Position numbers and translations under genes: made by a program. Below are positions 13,009 to 19,371 of a stretch of DNA of 19,395 bases, piece by piece; within the stretch, counting starts at the first letter, position 1, and each line of letters begins with the position of its first letter. Where the stretch lies: positions 1 to 19,395 of the forward strand of contig JAFDJI010000051.1 in assembly GCA_019307545.1 (NCBI GenBank), written 5' to 3'. The notes under the pieces are model-generated. The model searched no databases and was not told the DNA's origin. It saw nothing but the letters and a program-made list of their open reading frames with translations. The stretch is from Deltaproteobacteria bacterium. Lineage in GTDB: Bacteria > Myxococcota_A > UBA796 > GCA-2862545.

Positions 13009-13791
13009 GCCAGAGGCGGGCAGAGTCCGAAGGGGTGTCGGGTGGTCGCACCGGAGGCGTGGTCTTCAGCCAGGGATCTGGCTCATCCCTGAACTGTAAC
13101 CTTCACTTTCATGCGGTCATACTCGACGGCTGCTGCTTCGGCGGGGCCTTCTCGACGACGACCCCGGTTTGGAGCAGACCGACGACGCCCAGACGCTGAT
13201 GCAGCTCGCGTCGGTCTCCGGCCGGGTTGCTCTGGGCACCCGCGCGGGACGGCGGCCACGGGCGCTCATGGGGCCACCGGGCTCACAGTGGCGTCCTCCC
13301 AAGCGATGTGCACAGTCTGGCTACTACAGTCTCCACGCAGGGGTGAGGCTCGCGGCCAGGGATCGAAACGCGCTAGAGCGATTATGTAGATACATATTGC
13401 GTCCTCCGCTGTCCCACTCGCGTTTGTCAGAGCGCGATGACGGCAACCTGGTCCTCCGCTTGAAGACCCCGTGGCGCAATGGGACCACCGCCATCGTGCT
13501 CTCGCCGTCAGAGCTCCTCCAGCGGCTCGCCGCGATCATCCCTCGCCCCCGGGTCCATCAGCTCACCTACCACGGCGTGCTCGCGTTCGGCGAGCCCGGA
13601 GGCGAGCGGAGGGGACCCGTGCGCCCGGCGTGCGGGGACTCGAATCGGACTCACGAACCTAACTGCGTTTTCGCCGAATCGGTGTTTGGACAGCGAACGG
13701 CAAGGAGCGCATCCCGCCTCCTGAAGAGCACCACATCGATAATCTCGGGTTGAGGCATACTCTCCACATGGCGTTCGGAATACCTATCCTC
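13006..13791 (+). mobile_element. Decayed IS91-family element: HUH transposase core plus type A 3' end
   Basis: The first part, in one frame, reads QRRAESEGVSGGRTGGVVF, then SLNCNLHFHAVILDG, which holds the HxH (HUH) metal-binding motif at 13104-13112. After ~13140 the match continues in another frame (DDAQTLMQLASVSGRVALG, then YSLHAGVRLAARDRNALERL), so an out-of-frame deletion occurred. LCRYILRPPLSHSRL carries a candidate catalytic Tyr. RPRVHQLTYHGVLA follows, and then the sequence jumps directly at 13585 into the 207-bp type A tail; the segment encoding the zinc-ribbon is deleted. The element is dead, but it gives the most complete view of the family in this window. Confidence 0.85.
13585..13791 (+). 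repeat. 207-bp direct repeat, copy 2 (partner 2332-2538)
   Basis: Five single-base differences separate it from 2332-2538. Its 3' end coincides with the end of copy 1 (CCTATCCTC), after which an oxidoreductase fragment begins. Confidence 0.9.
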
Positions 13792-14081
13792 TCGCGGACG
13801 TCGACGATCAGGTGGAGGCGTGCCGGCGGATCTTCGCCAGCGACACGCGGTGGACCGTCGTGCGGGGCAGCGACCTCCAGGAGGGCGAGAGCAAGGGGCT
13901 GCCGGTCTGGAGTCACCACGTGGGCGACGCGATCCTGAAGAGCAACCTCACCCGCCGGGTAGATTTTGCCCTGTTCATGGTGGACGCGCTCGAGGACGAC
14001 GGTCTCATCCAGGAGGCCCCGGCGATCGTGGGCTGCCAGTCACCCTCAGCGATCGAGGCCCGTGCGGAAGGTGCTGCCTGA
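13792..14081 (+). pseudogene. 3' half of an NAD(P)H-binding (atypical SDR/NmrA-like) oxidoreductase gene
   Basis: The plus frame reads VDDQVEACRRIFASDTRWTV, then VRGSDLQEGESKGLPVWSHH, LTRRVDFALFMVDAL and EAPAIVGCQSPSA before TGA at 14079-14081. This is the usual C-terminal half of NAD(P)-binding epimerase-like proteins ('WTxVRxxxLxxG ... I.R.DvA.fmv.aL...'). The glycine-rich nucleotide-binding N-terminus is missing because the type A IS91 3' end lies directly upstream. No start codon with SD is present. 14082-14166 holds nothing recognisable. Confidence 0.7.
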
Positions 14082-14166
14082 GCGAGCGTCTCGGGGCGGC
14101 ACGGTGCTTCGGGCAGCAGCACATCGAGCTGGACTGGGCTCTCCTGAGTCACCCAATCCCAATCCA

Positions 14167-15006
14167 CTACGGTGTGTTGCGGACCTCAGAGATGCAGGTG
14201 TCCTGGTACTTGGCACCCGGAAAGGTCGTCAGGATCTCGATGGAGATCAGACCTCGTACCCCTGCGTCGAGGGCCTTCGTAGGTAGGGCCAGCGGCTGCC
14301 ATGCGTTTTGGTCGAGGAGCTCCACGACGTGGCTATCGACGACCTGTACCAGGCCGAAGATCTCGGCCCCCTCGACCGTGCCTTCCGCGTAGTCCATGCG
14401 ATGGGCCTGCAGCGTGGTCACTCGGACCTGCCGGGGTCGGGCGTTGGACGTGAAGACCGCGTCCGATTTTCCGTAGCCGGCCCAGATTTCGACAGGCTGC
14501 TGCGGGTCCACCGCTACTGCGATGGCCTGCCCGATGCCGGCTCCTGCGACACCCTCGACCCAGGCGGTGGCCGGGTCCTGATCGAAGGCACGGGCAGGCG
14601 CATAGGTGCAGGCCCACTGCTGCACTCGGCTGTCGTAGTCGATATCGTTCGGGTTGTCCGTCGGCAGTGGCTCGGGCTTGGAGCCCGAGGGCGCCAGGGC
14701 CGAGGTGGCTACGCCCATGGCTCCCGTGACATCCGCAGCGTAGTCAAAGACCAAGGCAGCCACGCCCGGACCGCGCAGTGCCTTGGTCAGGCCCGGGCTC
14801 GGGGCGCCGCAAGGGTGGTCACCCGTTCGCTCCACCGTCGGGAGTTCTGCCGAAAGACGCGCAAGAAGCGCCTCTCGGGCAGCTTCGCTCATGTCCTGAT
14901 CTCCTATGGGCACCAACACCTCGGTGGCAACCACCCCATCTACCGAAGGCTCCGGGGTCGCGGTTCCGGTACAGCCAAGAATCAGCAAGAGAGTCAACAA
15001 GCGCAT
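14167..15006 (-). CDS. Lipoprotein with discoidin-like NADase-type glycan-binding domain
   Basis: The ATG at 15006 is chosen over longer options because GGAG lies seven bases upstream and the protein then starts with a lipoprotein signal (MRLLTLLLILGC, acylated Cys12). Residues ~20-110 are a variable linker with one Cys. Residues ~130-279 match the family called NADase-type glycan-binding domain, a discoidin/F5-8C-like beta sandwich: ARAFDQDPATAWVEGVAGAG (138-157), GYGKSDAVFTSNARPRQVRV (177-196) and the closing YQDTCISEVR (267-276). Cys133 and Cys271 may form a disulfide. In other bacteria this domain is linked to carbohydrate binding on exported proteins; the ligand here is unknown. A promoter-like pair lies just upstream, so it is probably a single-gene unit. 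Confidence 0.85.
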   Translation of the reverse strand: MRLLTLLLILGCTGTATPEPSVDGVVATEVLVPIGDQDMSEAAREALLARLSAELPTVERTGDHPCGAPSPGLTKALRGPGVAALVFDYAADVTGAMGVATSALAPSGSKPEPLPTDNPNDIDYDSRVQQWACTYAPARAFDQDPATAWVEGVAGAGIGQAIAVAVDPQQPVEIWAGYGKSDAVFTSNARPRQVRVTTLQAHRMDYAEGTVEGAEIFGLVQVVDSHVVELLDQNAWQPLALPTKALDAGVRGLISIEILTTFPGAKYQDTCISEVRNTP

Positions 15007-15028
15007 GGGCACTCCGTCGAGAGCACAG

Positions 15029-15056
15029 AGCATAGGACATGGCGACCCTCGCCCAA
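15029..15056 (-). promoter_or_regulatory. Candidate sigma-70-type promoter for the glycan-binding lipoprotein
   Basis: On the minus strand TTGGGC (15056-15051) and TATGCT (15034-15029) are 16 bp apart. They would start transcription near 15022, leaving a ~16-nt leader that contains the GGAG used by the ATG at 15006. The match is partial (4 of 6 in each box). Confidence 0.35.
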
Positions 15057-15117
15057 GCCCAATTGTCCAGCCAACCTGCCGGTGACCTTGCCCCGCTGTG
15101 TGAGAGGCCAGGTCGTG

Positions 15118-15303
15118 GACCCTGCGGGCGGCTGTTGCGGAAGCCGCGCGTGTGCTGGCGGCACGCATCCGGGAGCGCGTTGCACAGCTCTCCGAGCACC
15201 CCGAACTCGGACCGGTCGCTGAAGACCTCTCACCCGGCGGTCCCTATCGCCACCTCATTGTTCTGAATCACCGCATCGTCTACCGGCAGGCGTCCGACGG
15301 CAT
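15118..15303 (+). pseudogene. C-terminal part of a RelE/ParE-type toxin gene
   Basis: The plus frame reads AEAARVLAARIRERVAQLSE, then HPELGPVAEDLSPGGPYRHL and IVLNHRIVYRQASDG. This is the classic second half of RelE/ParE toxins ('..FPelG..v..l....yR.l.v..yrivYr'). The N-terminal half and a start codon are absent. The final strand, normally 'vWilRVwdxRR', is lost or frameshifted after 15303. It runs head-on toward the 3' end of the methyltransferase gene. Confidence 0.65.
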
Positions 15304-15340
15304 GGATGCTCCACGGCATCGAGCCAGCAGCGCCCGGCGC

Positions 15341-16036
15341 CTACAACTGGGTCGGATCGAGCACGAACGTCAGCAGCATCGGCCACCCGATGTGCTCCTC
15401 GGTCTTCGGGAAGCGCTCCACGAGGGCCTCGGTCCCGATATGCTCGTCCATTTCCCTGATGCTAAGCCCGGCTTCCAGGATGCCGGTCACGTAGTCGGAG
15501 ACCATGTGTGCATAGCCGCGGGGCCGGACCTCCTCGTCGCGGACACGATCGCTGAACTGCGCCTGCTCGCCCCGGAGGCGCATCATGGGATGGAGGTCGG
15601 AGAGATAGAGCCAGCCGCCTGGCGAGCAGACCCGACGCATCTCGCGAAAGAGCGGCGACAGCTGTTCGATGTGCTCGAGGACGAGCGTACAGACGACGAC
15701 ATCGAACGCCGCATCTGCAAAGGGGAGCGGCTCGTTCAGATCGTGGGTGACAAATCGGATCTCGGCTGCGCCGGCCTTGCTGATTCCGACATCGAGCATC
15801 CCCTTGGAAAAGTCGACGGCCGTGACTTTGGCGCCCGCGTTCTGGAGCAGGTAGCTGTTCCGCCCTGTGCCGCACCCGAGATCGAGCGCCCGGGCCCCGT
15901 TCAGATCTCGACCGACTGCGTCCAGCCGTTTGTCCAAGACTTTGCGGTCCATGGCGACCAACGGGTTGCGCTTGACGTCGTAGGTGGCGGCCCACCGATC
16001 GTACGCCGCCTGGGCCGGTAGAACGACGATCTTCAT
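15341..16036 (-). CDS. Class I SAM-dependent methyltransferase
   Basis: The ATG at 16036 starts a 231-aa protein of normal size for a stand-alone class I methyltransferase. The sequence upstream in the same frame belongs to a broken toxin gene, so longer starts are rejected. Motif I is LDLGCGTGRNS (51-61), the acidic residue after strand 2 is in AVDFS (73-77), the motif before strand 4 is LPFADAAFDVVVC (104-116), and SPGGWLYLSDLHP (138-150) matches the usual 'LkPGG' loop. The N-terminal AYDRWAATYD (11-20) is typical of UbiE/BioC-like and small-molecule methyltransferases. The substrate cannot be told from sequence. It uses the donor S-adenosylmethionine and is presumably cytoplasmic. Its position between two toxin-gene pieces suggests that it arrived by, or was moved by, a rearrangement. 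Confidence 0.85.
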   Translation of the reverse strand: MKIVVLPAQAAYDRWAATYDVKRNPLVAMDRKVLDKRLDAVGRDLNGARALDLGCGTGRNSYLLQNAGAKVTAVDFSKGMLDVGISKAGAAEIRFVTHDLNEPLPFADAAFDVVVCTLVLEHIEQLSPLFREMRRVCSPGGWLYLSDLHPMMRLRGEQAQFSDRVRDEEVRPRGYAHMVSDYVTGILEAGLSIREMDEHIGTEALVERFPKTEEHIGWPMLLTFVLDPTQL

Positions 16037-16077
16037 CCCCCGGATCCTATCCGGTTTTGCCGCTCTGCCAACCGCGG

Positions 16078-16182
16078 CTGGTACCAGGTCGGCAGCGGCG
16101 GTGGGATTGCGAAGGGCGATGAAGTCGCCGATTTCGGCGACGCGCTCGAGGCGTTCGCGGTCCACAGGATTCGGTAGGGCAT
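16078..16182 (-). pseudogene. N-terminal part of a RelE/ParE-type toxin gene, frameshifted
   Basis: An ATG at 16182 overlaps the antitoxin's TAA by one base, as is normal for such pairs, and begins MPYRILWTAN. The family sequence then continues in the next frame as ERLERVAEIGDFIALRNPTA, then AADLV. After that the match ends at about 16078 and the methyltransferase leader begins. The toxin is thus both frameshifted and cut. Confidence 0.65.
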
Positions 16183-16439
16183 TACTTGTAGCGGTCGAGC
16201 AGTTGCTTCTTGGCCTCGTCGTGGGAGACGAGTCGTCCTGCCTCCTCATCGGCGAGGCCTCGATGAACGTCCCGCAGCTCATCGATCTCGTCAAGTAGGG
16301 CCTGATAGGAGTGAACGTCGACCAGGACAGCGGCGCTTCGTCCGCACTGAGTCAGCACGAGCGGTCTTCCGGTTTCGCGGACCTGCCGTCCCATCGGGCA
16401 AGCCAAACGGGGAGCATCGATCTGCCGGATGTCGGACAT
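16182..16439 (-). CDS. Phd/YefM-family antitoxin
   Basis: The 85-aa product begins MSDIR and contains GRQVRETGRPLVLTQCGRSA, then AVLVDVHSYQALLDEIDELR, the hallmark of the Phd/YefM fold. It ends with a charged tail (SHDEAKKQLLDRYK) that normally wraps the toxin. Residues ~8-17 (DAPRLACPMG) fit the family less well than the rest, so a local mutation is possible. No SD precedes the ATG, and the type A-like IS91 remnant begins only ~15 bp upstream, so the native promoter and operator seem to be lost. The cognate toxin immediately downstream is broken, so this is probably a relic antitoxin. Confidence 0.8.
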   Translation of the reverse strand: MSDIRQIDAPRLACPMGRQVRETGRPLVLTQCGRSAAVLVDVHSYQALLDEIDELRDVHRGLADEEAGRLVSHDEAKKQLLDRYK

Positions 16440-16453
16440 GCGGCCATTTCTCG

Positions 16454-16589
16454 AAGGGGCGCGGTCGATGGATTGCTTGGGCGCAGTTGCTCTTCCGTGT
16501 CTTCGGCGTCGAGTCGCTCCGCTGTGACTGCGGGGCTTGGATGGCGGTCCACGCCATCGTCATCGGTCCGCCAGCGATACGACGCGTCA
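16454..16589 (+). mobile_element. IS91-family remnant, type A copy 3: internal piece of the transposase C-terminus
   Basis: One uninterrupted frame reads SKGRGRWIAWAQLLFRVFGV, then ESLRCDCGAWMAV and HAIVIGPPAIRRV. Positions ~16495-16589 are almost identical to ~2210-2304, including the CxC form of the first cysteine pair. Similarity stops at GACGCGTCA, before the 207-bp tail. The piece lies between the antitoxin start and the end of the radical SAM gene. Confidence 0.8.
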
Positions 16590-17509
16590 GCAGGCGGCGG
16601 CGAACCCGGCCGACACCTGCCACTCGGCTCGGCAGGTGCAGTCCAGGGCATCGAGGGATGCAGGATCTGTAGTGCGGTTGAAGGCGGCCAGTGCCGCGCG
16701 GACGCGGTCGGTGCATGCCGGGCAGTTGTGGGCAGCCATGGCGGGATCGAGGCCTTCGTCGGAGAGGGCCACGTGGACGGGTCCGAGGTCAGCGACCCGG
16801 CGGACCACGCCAGCACCGTGCCGGGAGCCACGAAGCACGGCTGGAGGCCGACCCGCGTGGGCAGGTCGAGCGCAGCGCCCAGGTCGAACACGTAGCGAGC
16901 CGTGTCCACCGCGTCGCTCAGTGCCTCGGCCTCGGGGGTGTCCAGGGGCTTGAGCAGGATGTAGACGAAGAGCGAACCGCCGGCACGCCCTATGGCCCGG
17001 ACGCTCTCCTCGAACTGCGCCCGCGTGAAGCCCTTGCGGATACGCTTGTTGCGGATGGTGTCGTCGGCGGTCTCCAAGCCGATGGCCACCTCCAGCTCAG
17101 CCGGCGCGGCGGCCTCGACCAGCGCGTCCAGGGCCTCCCGAGTGACGTACTCCGGACGGGTCTCCACCAGGATCTGCCGCACGCAGGGGTGCCGCGTGCA
17201 CCGGCGGACGAGCACGGGCTGGACCTCGGCGGGGACCTCGTCGGGGTTGAGGTACGAGCCCGACACGAACAGCTCGACCCGCACCGGGGCGGTCTCGTCC
17301 TCTGGAAGGTGTCCCAGTGCATGCTCGAGCTGGGCGCAGAACTGCTCGGGGCTCACGGCCTCTACTCCGAAGGCCTCGGGAAAGCCGCAGTTCGTGCAGC
17401 CAACCCGCTTGGCCCAGGCACAGCCGGGTGCGGCGAGCACCACCATCAGCCGGCGTCCGGTGGCCGTGCCGACCCGGGCCTCGGTGTACTCCACCAACAG
17501 GGGCTTCAT
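16587..17509 (-). pseudogene. Radical SAM protein resembling the archaeosine-synthase family (RaSEA-like), frameshifted
   Basis: ATG at 17509 lies inside the stop of the carbamoyltransferase gene (ATGA overlap). The N-terminal part has AAPGCAWAKRVGCTNCGFPE (27-46) with Cys30, Cys38 and Cys41 in the unusual CX7CX2C spacing of the RaSEA/TIGR01210 group, which would bind the [4Fe-4S] cluster that cleaves SAM. ELFVSGSYLNPDEVP, VETRPE and IGLETADDTIRNKRIRKGFT follow in family order. The frame loses the match after APGTVLA (residue 234, ~16808). The family tail continues one frame over to a TGA at 16587: VVRRVADLGPVHVALSDEGL, then HNCPACTDRV and LDALDCTCRAEW. About 20 residues that normally lie between these parts seem to be missing, so an out-of-frame deletion probably inactivates the gene. 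In its own frame it would run on to 16352 as nonsense. Confidence 0.75.
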
Positions 17510-19257
17510 CGCGTGCCCGGATGGGAGACGAGCCAGGGACCCATCGCCATGGCGTCCATGGACGACCGCAGGAATGTGGCGATGGCCTCGCCAGGCGTGG
17601 TCACGATGGGCTCCGCGATGTTGAAGGACGTGTTGAGCACCACCGGCAGGCCCGACAGGCGCTCGAACTCGTCGATCAAGCTCGCGTAGGTCGGGGCGTA
17701 CGCGCGCTCGACCACATGGATGCGCGAGGTGGCCTGGCCCGTGCTGCCGTTCTCCTGGATCACCGCTGGGAGCACCTGCATCAGACGACGCTCCTTGAGG
17801 GGCAGGGCGACGAGCATGTAGCGGGTGGAGAGCATCTCGGCGGGGGTCACGAAGAAACGTTCCACGGCATGGGGCAGCACGCTGGGGGCGAAGGGGCGGA
17901 AGGACTCCCGATACTTGACGCGGGCGTTGATGCGGTTGCGGGTGTCGAAGCGTGACGGGTCGCAGACGATCGACCGGTGACCCAACGCCCGGGGCCCCAC
18001 CTCCTGGCGCCCCTCGAACCAGGCCACGATCTCCCCGCGCTCGACACGCCTGGCCACGGCGACCGACACGTCCTCGGGACGAGTGACGTCGAGCCCGGCC
18101 TCGTCAAGGGTCGCGCGCATCGCGTCCGCGTCGAACCCCGGTCCCAGGTAGGGGTGCGTCATGCGCGGTCGGCCCGAGCCACCGAGTTGGTGGTGGAGCA
18201 GGACCGCCGCGCCCAGAGCCGTGCCCGCGTCGTTGGCGGCGGGTTGGATCCAAATGCGCTCGAAGGGGGTCCGGGCGGCCACCTGGTAGTTGGCCACGCA
18301 GTTCAGAGCGACCCCACCCGCCATACAGAGATCGGTGACCGGGTTCGTGCGGCCGGCGTTGATGCGCTCGTAGAGGCGGTTGGCAAGGTGCACCAGGATG
18401 TCGTCGGTGGCGTGCTGCAGGGCAGCGGCGATGCTGGCATCCTCGTAGCGGTCGACCAGCGCGTGGCGGCGAGGGCCGAAGTAGCGCTCCAGGCCGGAGA
18501 AATCGTCGGTCGCAAACCGGAAGGCGTCGTTGTCGACGAAGAAGGTGCCCCCTTCCTCGGGACGAAAGATCTCGGCCATGGTGGCCAGGTGATCATGGCC
18601 CGAGAGCTCGCCCACCGGGTCGGTGACCGCGGCGTACCCCATGACCTTCCCGGGCCCCGAATAGGCGTCAAAACCGATATATTCCGAGAACTTCTCCCAC
18701 ACGAAACCGATCGAGTGTGGGAACTCGACGCGCTCCAGGGTGGTCATGTCCGCACCGCTGCCGTAGCCCAGCCAGGTCGAACCGTGCTCACCGATCCCGT
18801 CGGCCACGAGGATCGCGGCCTCCTCGAAGGGCGAGACGAGGTAGGCGGAGGCGGCGTGGCACAGGTGGTGCTCCAGGAAGTGGAAGCTCGCCGCTGGTGC
18901 ACGCTGCAGCAGCGCATCCCGGGCGCGGAGGTTGTGGTCGCGGAAGGTGGCCTCCCCCTCCTCGGTCCCCCAGCCGTGGGGTGAGACCTGCTGGCGATTT
19001 CGATTCGCCCGGTAGCGGGCCTCGGGGTCGAGCGACCACCCGATGGCGTCCAGGTCACTCCAGCCGAGCCCCCCCTGCGCGAGGCAGAACGCCATGGCCG
19101 CCCAGGGAAGCTCGTCGGGGTTGTCCACCCGCGAGCGCTTGCCGTAGCGCACGCGGTTGAAGCGCTCCTCTTCGGCCATGGCGACGATGCGACCGTCCAC
19201 CACGAGGCAGGCGGCGGGTTCGTGATAGGCGCTGTTCACGCCGAGTATGTGGGCCAC
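17506..19257 (-). CDS. Carbamoyltransferase, NodU/CmcH family
   Basis: The GTG at 19257 has GAGGAG five to six bases upstream and starts at the conserved ILGVNSAYHEPAACLV. The 583-aa length is normal. The N-terminal ASKHA/Kae1-like domain carries the metal-binding HHLCHAASAY (130-139), the ADGIGEHGSTWLGYG loop (152-166), MAGGVALNC (312-320) and QPAANDAGTALGAA (338-351). The C-terminal domain begins near residue 405 and has EGRQEVGPRALGHRSI (415-430) and the closing LNTSFNIAEPIVTTP (541-555). These enzymes make carbamoyl-AMP from carbamoyl phosphate and ATP and pass it to a hydroxyl of a sugar, antibiotic or toxin precursor. The acceptor is not known here. It overlaps the radical SAM gene by four bases, so the two were made together; a divergent promoter region lies upstream. 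Confidence 0.92.
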   Translation of the reverse strand: MAHILGVNSAYHEPAACLVVDGRIVAMAEEERFNRVRYGKRSRVDNPDELPWAAMAFCLAQGGLGWSDLDAIGWSLDPEARYRANRNRQQVSPHGWGTEEGEATFRDHNLRARDALLQRAPAASFHFLEHHLCHAASAYLVSPFEEAAILVADGIGEHGSTWLGYGSGADMTTLERVEFPHSIGFVWEKFSEYIGFDAYSGPGKVMGYAAVTDPVGELSGHDHLATMAEIFRPEEGGTFFVDNDAFRFATDDFSGLERYFGPRRHALVDRYEDASIAAALQHATDDILVHLANRLYERINAGRTNPVTDLCMAGGVALNCVANYQVAARTPFERIWIQPAANDAGTALGAAVLLHHQLGGSGRPRMTHPYLGPGFDADAMRATLDEAGLDVTRPEDVSVAVARRVERGEIVAWFEGRQEVGPRALGHRSIVCDPSRFDTRNRINARVKYRESFRPFAPSVLPHAVERFFVTPAEMLSTRYMLVALPLKERRLMQVLPAVIQENGSTGQATSRIHVVERAYAPTYASLIDEFERLSGLPVVLNTSFNIAEPIVTTPGEAIATFLRSSMDAMAMGPWLVSHPGTR

Positions 19258-19371
19258 GTCTGCTCCTCGGAGGGGCGAGTGTACCGTGGGCAGTGGTTGA
19301 CGCCCGAGGGCGACCGTGGCCTCGACCGGAAATCAGGCCCTCAAAGTGTATAATGAACATGAGGAGGTCCC
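19258..19371. promoter_or_regulatory. Divergent intergenic region with perfect TATAAT box and operator-like repeats
   Basis: A perfect -10 box TATAAT lies at 19349-19354 on the plus strand; the -35 position (CCGGAA or ACCGGA) is poor, so an activator may be needed. CGCCC-GA-GGGCG (19301-19312) is a small inverted repeat, and ACCGTGG is repeated at 19283-19289 and 19313-19319, thirty bases apart. These could bind a regulator shared by the carbamoyltransferase gene and the plus-strand gene. Confidence 0.45.

Noticed and set aside
15152..16021. Plus-strand open frame of 289 aa covering the methyltransferase
   Set aside because: Only its first ~50 residues match a family (RelE/ParE toxin tail); the rest is antisense of the methyltransferase, so only the toxin remnant was kept.
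16691..17689. Plus-strand open frame across the radical SAM gene
   Set aside because: It is antisense to the cluster-binding and signature motifs and has no SD; it is a shadow frame.
17977..18984. Plus-strand open frame inside the carbamoyltransferase gene
   Set aside because: It lies antisense to all conserved carbamoyltransferase motifs, and its translation has no recognisable features.
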